From Segatella oris (GTDB lineage: Bacteria; Bacteroidota; Bacteroidia; Bacteroidales; Bacteroidaceae): 64,000 nt of DNA. The notes beneath the pieces were generated by a model. It worked only from the letters and a program-made list of their open reading frames with translations. It did no database searches and had not been told where the DNA came from. Every line of letters starts with the position of its first letter. The stretch's first letter is position 1. The DNA lies in the NCBI RefSeq assembly GCF_900637655.1, contig NZ_LR134384.1:1612001-1676000 (forward strand), written 5' to 3'. Shown here piece after piece: positions 35,503-44,166 of the stretch. Made by a program: the position numbers and the translations under genes.

Positions 35503-36174
35503 ATGGCAAGATTTAATAAGGTACAAGTACTTACTGCTATGAAGGAAACGGGCATGGTTCCTGTATTCTTCAATAGTGATATTGATATTTGCAAGCAAGT
35601 CATTAAGGCCTGCTATATGGGTGGTGTCCGTGTTTTCGAGTTTACAAATCGTGGTGACTTCGCCCACGAATTGTTTGGAGATTTGGTGAAATGGGCAGCA
35701 AAGGAGTGTCCGGAACTTATCCTTGGAGCAGGTACTGTGATTGATGCACCAACAGCAGTTCTGTATCTTCAGTTGGGAGCTAACTTCATTGTAGGCCCTA
35801 ACTTCAATCCAGAGATTGCTCCTGTCTGCAATCGTAGATTGGTTCCTTATTCTCCGGGCTGTGGAAGTGTCAGTGAGATGAGTGATGCACAGGCTGCAGG
35901 CTGCGATGTAACCAAGGTTTTTCCGGCAGGCAATGTAGGTGGCCCTTCTTTTGTTAAGAACGTTTTAGGGCCATTGCGTTGGAGCAATATCATGGTGACA
36001 GGGGCTGTTTCTCCTGACGAAGAGAACCTTACTAATTGGATAAAGGCAGGTGTGCTTTGTGTTGGTATGGGTTCGAAATTGTTTCCGAAAGACGTCATTG
36101 CTGCTAAAAACTGGCAGTATATCACAGACAAATGCATTGAGGCATTAGGGTATATTGCCAAGGCTCGATCATAA
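35503..36174 (+). CDS. eda: KDPG/KHG aldolase
   Basis: A 223-residue class I aldolase that splits KDPG into pyruvate and glyceraldehyde 3-phosphate. The Schiff-base lysine is K138 ([10 protein letters not shown]) and the catalytic Glu is E46 (RVFEFTNRG). [17 protein letters not shown] and [12 protein letters not shown] are conserved active-site loops. Direct partner of kdgK. The following sensor-kinase frame overlaps its last 20 bases. Confidence 0.95.
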   Translation: MARFNKVQVLTAMKETGMVPVFFNSDIDICKQVIKACYMGGVRVFEFTNRGDFAHELFGDLVKWAAKECPELILGAGTVIDAPTAVLYLQLGANFIVGPNFNPEIAPVCNRRLVPYSPGCGSVSEMSDAQAAGCDVTKVFPAGNVGGPSFVKNVLGPLRWSNIMVTGAVSPDEENLTNWIKAGVLCVGMGSKLFPKDVIAAKNWQYITDKCIEALGYIAKARS

Positions 36175-39100
36175 GTTACGACATATAAAAGGCTTCCTAT
36201 TGCTTCTGATAGGAGGTCTTTTCCTTTTTTCTGCTTGTAGACCGGAATACAAATCAGAGGTTGACAAGTTGAATGATATCTCATATTCTTTTCACTATCG
36301 TAATCTTGATTCAACCAAGTACTATGCAAACAAGGCTTTGAAATTAAGTAAAGATTACGATAATGGATATGCAGAAGCTTTGAATAATTTAGCCTTTGTA
36401 AGTATTGTCAAGATGAATTATGACAATGCTTACAAATTATTGAATGCGGTTTTGAAGGCTACAGATAATCAGTTTGAGCTTCTTGTGGCCGACATTCAGT
36501 TCATGCGTTTATGCCAACGTCAGTCCAGAAACAAAGACTTTTATATCTATAGAGAGAGCGCTCTTCACAGACTTCATCGCATCAAAGAAGAACAGTCAGG
36601 TCTTACTTCAAGGCAATTAAAGCGATTAACTTACGCAAAGTCAGAGTTTGATATTGTCAATTCCACCTATTTTTATTATATAGGTCTGCGTAAGCAGGCT
36701 ATTGAAGCATTGGATAATATCGATCCATATGGTGCCATCCAGCAAGACACGGCACAGTTGTTGTCCTATTACTACAATATTGGTTCGGGTGGAATGATAA
36801 CCTCTGGAACAAGTAGGGAAATCATCCAGAAAGAGTTCGACTATCTTGTGAAATGCTATCTGTTGGCTCTACAGCACAATTATCCATTTTGGGAAGCCAA
36901 CTCAATGCAGGCTATCAGCGAACATTTACAAGATAAGAAACAACGCGATATGCTGATAGCTGATAATCTACCTACCATGAAGTTTCTTAATGTTGACCAC
37001 ATGCCAGACTCTTTGTTGGCAGGAAATCTTGCCCAACGATCGCTTGATATCTTCATCAGATATGGGGATGTCTATCAGATTGCGGGTGCCTATAGAACGT
37101 TGGCACAGTGCTATTGGCATATCAATGACTATCATTCGGCTAATATCTGCCTTAACGATGCATTGCTGCGTGACACAGTTATTCAACGCGCTCCAGACCT
37201 TGTGGCTTCTATTCGCGAGCAGATGTCATTGGTTTATTCGGCAATAGATGATAAAACTCAGAGCGATTTCAATCGCAATATCTATCTTGACATGCAGGAA
37301 AAGACACGCCAGGATCGTCAACTTGAAGCTCGTGCAGACCAGCTTAACAAGTCAGCATCGACATTGAATTTTATGATTGGGGCTGTTGTTTTCATGATAG
37401 TTATCGTGATACTTCTCTTGATTTTCTTTGACAGAATGCGTGTGCGAAGTGACAAGAAGTTTTCTATAGAGCGACTTTTTGCACCTTTGGATGAATGGCA
37501 GGAACGTGAAAAGAAAATCAGGCTACAGCAGGAGGATAACTTCGAACAGGTGGATGAACAAATCCAAATGGAGAGTTTGCACCTCTCTGACAACTTGAGG
37601 AGAAACATTGAGCAGCGGGCTAAGATTGCTCTCGTCAATAGTATTACTCCACTTATCGACCGTATTATCCACGAAATCAACTGTTTGCGTAATCGCCATG
37701 AGACAGACAAAGTGAGATTAGAGCGGTATGCATACATCAGTGAACTTACCAATCAGATTGGTGAATATAATAATGTGCTGACGCAATGGATACAGCTTCG
37801 CCAAGGACAGCTTAGTATTAAGGTCGAGAGTTTCGCCCTTCAGGAACTGTTTAATATCGTGGTCAAGGGTTATATGAGTTTCAGATTGAAAGGTATCTCC
37901 CTGAAAGTTAAACCTACAGATGCTGTTGTCAAGGCTGATAAAACATTGACTCTGTTCATGATTAACACTCTGGCTGATAACGCACGCAAGTATACTCCGC
38001 AAGGAGGTTGTGTGACTATCTATAGTCAGACTACTGAAGAAGCGGTGGAAATCGTGATAGAAGACAATGGACAAGGTATGACCGAAAAGCAGGTTTTGCA
38101 TTTGTTTGATCACAAAACCATTGTTGATGAGTCGTTGAAAGAAAGCGAGTTGATTCCAGAAGAGAAGTCTCATGGCTTCGGTTTGATGAATTGTAAGGGC
38201 ATCATTGATAAGTATCGAAAAATCAGTTCAATCTTTTCTGTATGCTCTATCAAGGTGGAAAGTGAGATTGGTAAAGGCAGTCGCTTTGCTTTCAGGCTTC
38301 CTAAAGGCGTATTACGCTTGCTTTTTGTTTTCTCATTTCTTAGTCTTTCGTCTTCTATATTTGCATCTTCATATCTCTTGAAAAAGGCTGCAGCTTTCGC
38401 TGACAGTGCTTATTTTTGTAATTTGAATGGCAGATATGAGACGACTTTAGATTATGCTGACAGTTGCAGAACCTATTTGAATAAATATTATCGGTTGCTT
38501 GGTCTCCAGGAAACTGCTGATACTTTGCGGTATATAGAAACAGAAGTTACACCTGTAGAGATTACATGGTATCACCGTCATTTACGCTTCGACTACAATG
38601 TTATCCTTGACATTCGTAATGAAACTGCTGTTGCTAATCTTGCTTTGCATGATTGGGATGCTTATCATTACAATAATAGGGTCTATACATTACTGTTTCG
38701 TGAGACCTCGGCTGATAATAGTTTGGGAGAGTATGTACGTGTAATGCAGCGGTCAGAAAACAATAAAAATGTGGCTATCATACTTCTTGTATTGCTTCTT
38801 ATATTGATTTTTCCTGCCTATTATTTTCTTTATTACCGGCATCGTCTATATTACAGACTGGCTGTGGATCGTGTTGATAAAATCAATGCTGTTTTGTTAT
38901 CAGACCTAACTCCTCAGGAAAAACTCAGCAATATCAATAAAATCTGGGCACAGGCTAACTTGTTGCTCAAGGCTACAAACTCCAAGTTGAACGATGTTGT
39001 TGAAAAGATTAGGCTTGCACTTGCTAATAAAATAGAAGACGATAATAAGCAGTCAATAAGTCTGGAATTGGCAAAAGATGAATTGCATAGGATTATTTAT

Positions 39101-39649
39101 GAAAATCAACGACTGCACATCAGCAATAATGTGCTTGACAACTGTCTGTCAACGCTAAAGCATGAGACGATGTATTACCCCTCGCGCATACGTCAGTTGG
39201 TGGATGAAAAGGATAAAAATCTTAATGCTATTAACGAAGTTGCACTTTATTATAAACAGCTTTACGCCTTGCTGAGTGAACAAGCTATGGTACAAATAGA
39301 CAATAATCTAAAAGCGAATTCGCAATTAGTGAACTATCTTCTTGAACTTCTTAAAAAGATAAGTGGAGAAAAGAACTTAGAAAAAACATTGGTAGAAAAA
39401 GATAATCAATATGTCATTATACGTTTGATATTACCTTCACTTCATCTTTCTGATGCACAATGTGCAGCATTATTTACGCCATTATCTATCAATATCAATT
39501 ATATGGTGTGTCGTCAGATAGTCAGAGAAATAGGAGAAACGACAAATCTTAGAGGTTGTGGTATAGAGGCAAGTCATCTTCCTGATGATGCAGGAACACA
39601 GATTGAAATCACTCTTCCACGTCAGTTGAATATAAAATTAAACTCATGA
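36155..39649 (+). CDS. Large membrane sensor kinase of the DUF5112/DUF5113 type
   Basis: A 1164-residue protein. The only plausible start is TTG 36155, giving a lipoprotein-like signal (FSAC, C28). Residues 35-390 are TPR-like helices outside the inner membrane. A membrane helix (404-425) leads to a DHp-like helix with H506 (RIIHEINCL) and an ATPase domain: N box [12 protein letters not shown] (604-615), EDNGQGM (636-642) and [12 protein letters not shown] (672-683). A second hydrophobic stretch (719-738), a second outer segment and a third helix (872-894) follow, then a coiled coil with a degenerate kinase-like tail. It overlaps the response regulator gene by four bases. Confidence 0.85.
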   Translation: MPRLDHKLRHIKGFLLLLIGGLFLFSACRPEYKSEVDKLNDISYSFHYRNLDSTKYYANKALKLSKDYDNGYAEALNNLAFVSIVKMNYDNAYKLLNAVLKATDNQFELLVADIQFMRLCQRQSRNKDFYIYRESALHRLHRIKEEQSGLTSRQLKRLTYAKSEFDIVNSTYFYYIGLRKQAIEALDNIDPYGAIQQDTAQLLSYYYNIGSGGMITSGTSREIIQKEFDYLVKCYLLALQHNYPFWEANSMQAISEHLQDKKQRDMLIADNLPTMKFLNVDHMPDSLLAGNLAQRSLDIFIRYGDVYQIAGAYRTLAQCYWHINDYHSANICLNDALLRDTVIQRAPDLVASIREQMSLVYSAIDDKTQSDFNRNIYLDMQEKTRQDRQLEARADQLNKSASTLNFMIGAVVFMIVIVILLLIFFDRMRVRSDKKFSIERLFAPLDEWQEREKKIRLQQEDNFEQVDEQIQMESLHLSDNLRRNIEQRAKIALVNSITPLIDRIIHEINCLRNRHETDKVRLERYAYISELTNQIGEYNNVLTQWIQLRQGQLSIKVESFALQELFNIVVKGYMSFRLKGISLKVKPTDAVVKADKTLTLFMINTLADNARKYTPQGGCVTIYSQTTEEAVEIVIEDNGQGMTEKQVLHLFDHKTIVDESLKESELIPEEKSHGFGLMNCKGIIDKYRKISSIFSVCSIKVESEIGKGSRFAFRLPKGVLRLLFVFSFLSLSSSIFASSYLLKKAAAFADSAYFCNLNGRYETTLDYADSCRTYLNKYYRLLGLQETADTLRYIETEVTPVEITWYHRHLRFDYNVILDIRNETAVANLALHDWDAYHYNNRVYTLLFRETSADNSLGEYVRVMQRSENNKNVAIILLVLLLILIFPAYYFLYYRHRLYYRLAVDRVDKINAVLLSDLTPQEKLSNINKIWAQANLLLKATNSKLNDVVEKIRLALANKIEDDNKQSISLELAKDELHRIIYENQRLHISNNVLDNCLSTLKHETMYYPSRIRQLVDEKDKNLNAINEVALYYKQLYALLSEQAMVQIDNNLKANSQLVNYLLELLKKISGEKNLEKTLVEKDNQYVIIRLILPSLHLSDAQCAALFTPLSININYMVCRQIVREIGETTNLRGCGIEASHLPDDAGTQIEITLPRQLNIKLNS

Positions 39650-40371
39650 ATAACTTTAAAATTATTATCGTTGAAGATGTACCATTGGAGTTAAAAGGTA
39701 CGGAGGGTATCATTAAGAATGATATTCCGGAGGCAGAAATCATAGGAACAGCAGAAAATGAAACCGCTTATTGGAAGCTGTTGAAAGACCACCAGCCCGA
39801 TTTGGTCTTGCTTGATCTTGGACTCGGGGGGAGTACAACGGTTGGTGTAGAGATTTGTCGCCATACAAAAGAAACGCATCCTGAAATTAAAGTGTTGATT
39901 TTCACAGGCGAAATCTTGAATGAGAAGCTTTGGGTTGATGTCTTGGATGCGGGATGTGATGGTATAATTCTCAAGAGTGGGGAACTTCTGACACGTGGAG
40001 ATGTCTCCAGTGTTATGGATGGAAAGCGTCTTGTTTTCAATCAACCCATCTTAGAAAAGATAGTATCTCGTTTCAAAGCAAGCGTCGATAACCAGTTGAT
40101 GCGGCAGGAAGCTTTGATTAATTATGAAATTGATGAATACGATGAACGCTTTCTTCGCCATCTTGCTTTGGGGTATACGAAAGAACAGATAACTAATCTT
40201 CGAGGTATGCCTTTCGGCGTAAAGAGTTTGGAAAAGCGTCAGAACGAATTGGTTCAGAAGTTATTCCCTGATGGTAATGGTGGCGTTGGCGTCAATGCAA
40301 CACGTTTAGTTGTGCGGGCGCTTGAACTTAGGATCTTGGATATTGATAATCTACGACCGGATGAAGAATAA
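39646..40371 (+). CDS. Response regulator, receiver plus DUF5932-like output domain
   Basis: A 241-residue regulator. The receiver domain has acidic residues near the start (VEDVPLE), phosphoacceptor D57 (LVLLDLGLGG) and the switch Lys in GIILKSGE. The C-terminal part (FLRHLALGYTKEQITNLRGMPFGVKSLEKRQNELVQKLF) has a helix-turn-helix resembling LuxR-type output. Co-translated with the sensor kinase by an ATGA overlap. Confidence 0.9.
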   Translation: MNNFKIIIVEDVPLELKGTEGIIKNDIPEAEIIGTAENETAYWKLLKDHQPDLVLLDLGLGGSTTVGVEICRHTKETHPEIKVLIFTGEILNEKLWVDVLDAGCDGIILKSGELLTRGDVSSVMDGKRLVFNQPILEKIVSRFKASVDNQLMRQEALINYEIDEYDERFLRHLALGYTKEQITNLRGMPFGVKSLEKRQNELVQKLFPDGNGGVGVNATRLVVRALELRILDIDNLRPDEE

Positions 40372-40972
40372 ACGAAAACAGCGCTATCTTGGGAACATTA
40401 TGGTGTTCTTGGCTGCAGGTCAGCTTCTTGTTATACTGTTGTCGTGGCTGCTTTCTGCGGCTTTACCTGATCTGTCGGTGCATTCCTTGCTCAGTAGTGA
40501 AGGGATAAGATGGTTCTTCGGACGTTTTTCATATAATATTGCCACGCCTATGACCGCTTGGTTGATTGTTGCAACGATTGCCTATGGTTGTCTTTCATCA
40601 TGTGGAATCTTGGAATTGCGCCGCCCAATCGACTTCCGTCAGCGCATAGCTCTGCGGTTTGTGGTTTATGAAATCATCGCTTTTGCGGCTATTCTTCTGT
40701 TACTGACGCTTGTACCTCATGCCGTATTGCTGAGTGTCGATGGCAACATTCTCTCTCGTAGCTTTGTGAATAGCTTCATCCCTTATGTCTCTTTTGTTGT
40801 TTGTGTGATTTCTGTCAGCTATGCTTACATGTCAGGAAAGTATACCTCTAAAGCTGATATTTTCAATATGCTCTGTGAAGGAAGCCGCAAACTTGCACCA
40901 ATTTTCGTGCTTTATGTGCTGTTCATGCAACTTGTTTTTTCTATACTTTTCGTGTTTTCAAACGGCGGATAG
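40361..40972 (+). CDS. Membrane protein coupled to the two-component system
   Basis: A 203-residue protein from ATG 40361, which overlaps the regulator stop by 11 bases. It has about five membrane helices separated by short loops and a basic N-terminus (KNKRKQRY). I do not recognise the family. The tight overlap suggests it belongs to the same operon and may be a target or accessory of the sensor. Confidence 0.7.
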   Translation: MKNKRKQRYLGNIMVFLAAGQLLVILLSWLLSAALPDLSVHSLLSSEGIRWFFGRFSYNIATPMTAWLIVATIAYGCLSSCGILELRRPIDFRQRIALRFVVYEIIAFAAILLLLTLVPHAVLLSVDGNILSRSFVNSFIPYVSFVVCVISVSYAYMSGKYTSKADIFNMLCEGSRKLAPIFVLYVLFMQLVFSILFVFSNGG

Positions 40973-41030
40973 CCGCATTTAACTCCTTATTTGTATCCGT
41001 CTATTGACCACAAAGGAAATGGAAAATGCT

Positions 41031-42170
41031 TTATCGCAGCTCATTACAAAACTTATCAAACTCATTTTGATACCCATTAAACACGTTGATGTCTACAAGA
41101 CCATGGATGCCTTTTACTCTTCCATCAGGTGACAGTTGCCAATAAACCAGCTTTACATCAGGCTTATATTCTCCGTAACGTGCAATCCAAACCCGATATT
41201 TAGCTTTGAGATCAGGAGCTTCTGGAAGGTAACGATTAACGAAAATCTGGCTGATATAAAGAATTGGTCTGCGTCCCGTTGCTTTCTCTACAATGCGGAG
41301 CCATGTTCTCACTGCTTTGAAAAGTGCTTTTGTTCCTCCCATTCTATGTATTTGTGAGGGTAGGGGTTCGACGTCAAGAACAGGTGGAAAGTCTCCCTTT
41401 TTAACGGATGAATTTTTCAAAAAGTTGTATGCTTGCTGTGCAGCCGGCGTCTTTGTGGTAAAGAAGTGATAGCTGCCAACCTTGAAACCTGCAGCTTTTG
41501 CATCGCGATAGTCCTTTTTGTAATAAGGATTTTGCAGGCTTTTTCCCTCGGTACTCTTCAGATAAATGAAACTGATTGGATAGTCAATGCGCCCTGTTAC
41601 CTTTTTCTTACTGATTTTCCCCAGGCCAACAATGCGCAGTTGATGCCATTTAATACCATAATGTTTCTTTCCAATGACGTGCTGATACTTAGAGATATCA
41701 ATGCCATAAATACGGTTATTGGTATAGTTCAAGCGTTCTCCGTGAAAGTGACCATGGTGCCATTCGCCCGCTTTCAGTTCGTTATTGGCAGTTATAGCCA
41801 CTCCAAAACCGTCACGTTTTCCATTTATCCAGTTTCCTTCATAGTATGTTCCATCTTTTGATTGATAGACACCATAGCCCTGCGGTTGTGCATCTTGATT
41901 GAAGAAACCAATGTAACGATTTCCTATACTGTCAGTACAAGTGCCACTTATCAGCGTGTCATTTCTCCAAGTTCCCTCATAGATATTCCCGATGGAATCG
42001 CGCATTTTTCCATTTCCTTGTCGCTTTCCATCTATCACATAGCCTTGATATATGGTGCTTCCTCTTTTTACAATGCCATAATTGAGTTTCTTGTTAATGC
42101 TCATTTTACCACAAGAAGCAAAGCAAAGAGCAATGACAGATAAAATTCCTATTTGATATATCCTGTTCAA
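41031..42170 (-). CDS. GH25 lysozyme with N-terminal MORN repeats (lipoprotein)
   Basis: A 379-residue protein with a lipoprotein signal (FASC at about residue 20), four or five MORN-type repeats (IYQGYVIDGKRQGNG, IYEGTWRNDTL, YYEGNWINGKRDGFG and others, about residues 40-145) and a C-terminal GH25 muramidase. The GH25 active-site motifs are YGIDISKYQ, FIYLKSTEG and PPVLDVEP. It would cut peptidoglycan from the periplasmic side or at the cell surface, with the MORN part as a possible binding module. It lies 3 bases after the upstream gene. Confidence 0.9.
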   Translation of the reverse strand: MNRIYQIGILSVIALCFASCGKMSINKKLNYGIVKRGSTIYQGYVIDGKRQGNGKMRDSIGNIYEGTWRNDTLISGTCTDSIGNRYIGFFNQDAQPQGYGVYQSKDGTYYEGNWINGKRDGFGVAITANNELKAGEWHHGHFHGERLNYTNNRIYGIDISKYQHVIGKKHYGIKWHQLRIVGLGKISKKKVTGRIDYPISFIYLKSTEGKSLQNPYYKKDYRDAKAAGFKVGSYHFFTTKTPAAQQAYNFLKNSSVKKGDFPPVLDVEPLPSQIHRMGGTKALFKAVRTWLRIVEKATGRRPILYISQIFVNRYLPEAPDLKAKYRVWIARYGEYKPDVKLVYWQLSPDGRVKGIHGLVDINVFNGYQNEFDKFCNELR

Positions 42171-42173
42171 ATC

Positions 42174-43112
42174 TTATTTTCCTAAATGAAAAAGTTCTTT
42201 AATTTGTTCACTATCATGATAGTCATTCTGCAGTTTTATGCCTACAAAACGCCCTTTATTCATATAAGTTGGAACGAAAATCATACTTCCCGGTCGTGCA
42301 AATTCGGCTGGACAAGGGCTTGAAAAACGTGATGTAATGGCCATGGCATCAAGCATTTTTGTGATTTTCCATGGCACAATGGTGATTGCATTTACGCCAT
42401 GAGGTGTCTTCCTGTCCTCTGTTTCGAGGAGCAATATGCTGTTATGTTTGTCTTTAGCAATGGCAGAGCAGTGTTTCTTTTCAGTTTCCCCTTTTGTGTT
42501 TTTATAGGTAGCTGTATACTCATCTGCACGATGGATACTTATTTTTCCATTCCTGTTAAATCGTTGGAGCAGGGCTATCGCCTTCTCTAATGTATCCCTT
42601 CGCATATGGATCTTTGTTGCATACTTGGCCACTATATCGTATCCTATGTCTTGAACACCATGCACTCGCAGATAGTATCTCAGTTCATGTTGCTGTTGTT
42701 TCAGGCTGTTGAGTTCATGTTGACAGGCTTTCAACTGATGAACGATAAGTTGTGCAGGTTTGATTGCAGATACCAGCAGATCCATAGTGTCTGCAATGGC
42801 AGTAACGATGCGTCCTCTGCATGATGGATAGAGCCAATTTTGATTTATCCAAAAGCCATCAGTGTGTTTATGAATAGGGTGAATATCTTTGACTTTCCAT
42901 GCCATTCCATTTAATAAGGTGTCTGTACTAATGGTTGAAAAAAAGAGATTATTCCCCATTTCATCGCTGATTTGGTAATATCGTTTAAGGTCTATCTGCG
43001 TGAGTGCTTGCCTTGCATATGCAGTATTATCTGGCCATAGACGATAAGTGCACCATGAAATCAGCACCATTGAAATAGCAGCAAGCACCCCAAAAAGCTT
43101 TCTTTTTTTCAT
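42174..43112 (-). CDS. Uncharacterised single-pass membrane or exported protein
   Basis: A 312-residue protein. The N-terminal hydrophobic segment (residues 5-27) is followed by a soluble part with a helical middle (VHQLKACQHELNSLKQQQHELRYYL) and a strand-rich end (AITIVPWKITKMLDAM...GSMIFVPTYMNKGRFVGIKLQ). No family recognised. It sits between the LolA-like and GH25 genes with gaps of 31 and 3 bases, so it probably acts in the same envelope unit. Confidence 0.7.
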   Translation of the reverse strand: MKKRKLFGVLAAISMVLISWCTYRLWPDNTAYARQALTQIDLKRYYQISDEMGNNLFFSTISTDTLLNGMAWKVKDIHPIHKHTDGFWINQNWLYPSCRGRIVTAIADTMDLLVSAIKPAQLIVHQLKACQHELNSLKQQQHELRYYLRVHGVQDIGYDIVAKYATKIHMRRDTLEKAIALLQRFNRNGKISIHRADEYTATYKNTKGETEKKHCSAIAKDKHNSILLLETEDRKTPHGVNAITIVPWKITKMLDAMAITSRFSSPCPAEFARPGSMIFVPTYMNKGRFVGIKLQNDYHDSEQIKELFHLGK

Positions 43113-43143
43113 CAGAAAACAATATTCTGCACTAAAAGTGATA

Positions 43144-43752
43144 TTATCTCAAATCTATAATCTCGGCTTTTGGGAAGTCTTTGGCTTTGAAACTGAAAAT
43201 CGCATCGCTTTGATCTTTTGCCTTAAAGTTACTTATATTGATTGTAGTCCAGTTCTCTCCCTGTCGCATTTTAACTTGAGAAGGAATATGGTTTTTGCCA
43301 ATCGTGATGTATAGTTCCTGGATACTACGCTTCTTGTTCTGTGCAGTCATGTGAACATGATAGGCACTTCCTTGACTCTTCATACTCAGATTATAACCGC
43401 TTTTATAGATTGTTATGAACTTGTAAGGATTCATCTGAGCCTGCTTAGCCTCGTTTGGTGTGGTTACATTTACCTCATTGGTAGCTTTCATGTAAGTCCA
43501 CTGCGTTTTTCCATTAAACCAAACTGTGGCCTCCGGGGTATGTGCGTAGAACTTGTTTCCTTTGATAGCGATAGTGCCATTGGTTGCTCCGAGGGCATTT
43601 CCACGGATAGAAAAGTTGGCACTTGCACCTCCGTTACGGCCAATTACGGTAGCCGTCTTATCAAGTATCTTCATTGCTTGCTCCGAATTCTGTGCCACAC
43701 AACAGAATGAAGTCAATATCATACACGAGAGAAGGATAATCTTTTTCATCAT
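43144..43752 (-). CDS. lolA: LolA-like periplasmic lipoprotein carrier
   Basis: A 202-residue protein with a signal peptide (residues 1-21) and a LolA-type fold: AMKILDKTATVIGRNGGASANFSIRG, FYAHTPEATVWFNGKTQWTYMKATNEV and ISNFKAKDQSDAIFSFKAKDFP. It should ferry lipoproteins or other lipids across the periplasm. A TATCTTTG box (43776-43783, minus) is 23 bases upstream. The ftsK gene lies upstream on the same strand, a common Bacteroidota pairing. Confidence 0.85.
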   Translation of the reverse strand: MMKKIILLSCMILTSFCCVAQNSEQAMKILDKTATVIGRNGGASANFSIRGNALGATNGTIAIKGNKFYAHTPEATVWFNGKTQWTYMKATNEVNVTTPNEAKQAQMNPYKFITIYKSGYNLSMKSQGSAYHVHMTAQNKKRSIQELYITIGKNHIPSQVKMRQGENWTTINISNFKAKDQSDAIFSFKAKDFPKAEIIDLR

Positions 43753-43834
43753 ATTTCTTGTTTTTTAATTTCCTGCAAAGATAAATAATTTATCTGAACT
43801 TCAATAGAGTTAGCCTGTTATTAAATAAGAAAGA

Positions 43835-43850
43835 TGTTAAAGGTGTTAAA
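43835..43850. promoter_or_regulatory. Paired TGTTAAA motifs upstream of the LolA-like gene
   Basis: TGTTAAA occurs at 43835-43841 and 43844-43850, about 55 bases upstream of the lolA -7 box. The same heptamer pair is part of the repeats before the Deg protease, with a different spacing. Confidence 0.25.
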
Positions 43851-43952
43851 GAGATGATGTCGCAATTACATGAATATGGTGAAAGATAGAGACTCTTTTA
43901 CTTGTCGCATATCATTCTCATTGATAATCAATTACTTGCAAACGTGTTTGCA

Positions 43953-44034
43953 ACTTGCGTCAAATCATGATGCAACTTGCATCAAGTTACGCTGCAATCT
44001 GCGTCAAAATGCGTGATGATTTGACGCAAATTGA
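43953..44034 (+). repeat. 22-bp-period intergenic repeat array B
   Basis: Units start at 43953 (ACTTGCGTCA), 43975 (ACTTGCATCA) and 43997 (ATCTGCGTCA), exactly 22 bases apart. At the fourth grid point (44019) the core appears inverted (ATTTGACGCAAAT). It lies in the 413-base gap between ftsK and the LolA-like gene, which otherwise shows only the lolA promoter. Confidence 0.8.
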
Positions 44035-44166
44035 AAGCTTGTTTGGCTATACTTATATTTTATGACAACGTAGTTGACAGAAGCATCTCAAACAAAATAC
44101 AGCTGTACCGGACTCTAATGAATTCTTATGCAACTGTATTCTTTAATTACTTTTCTATGAATTTTC

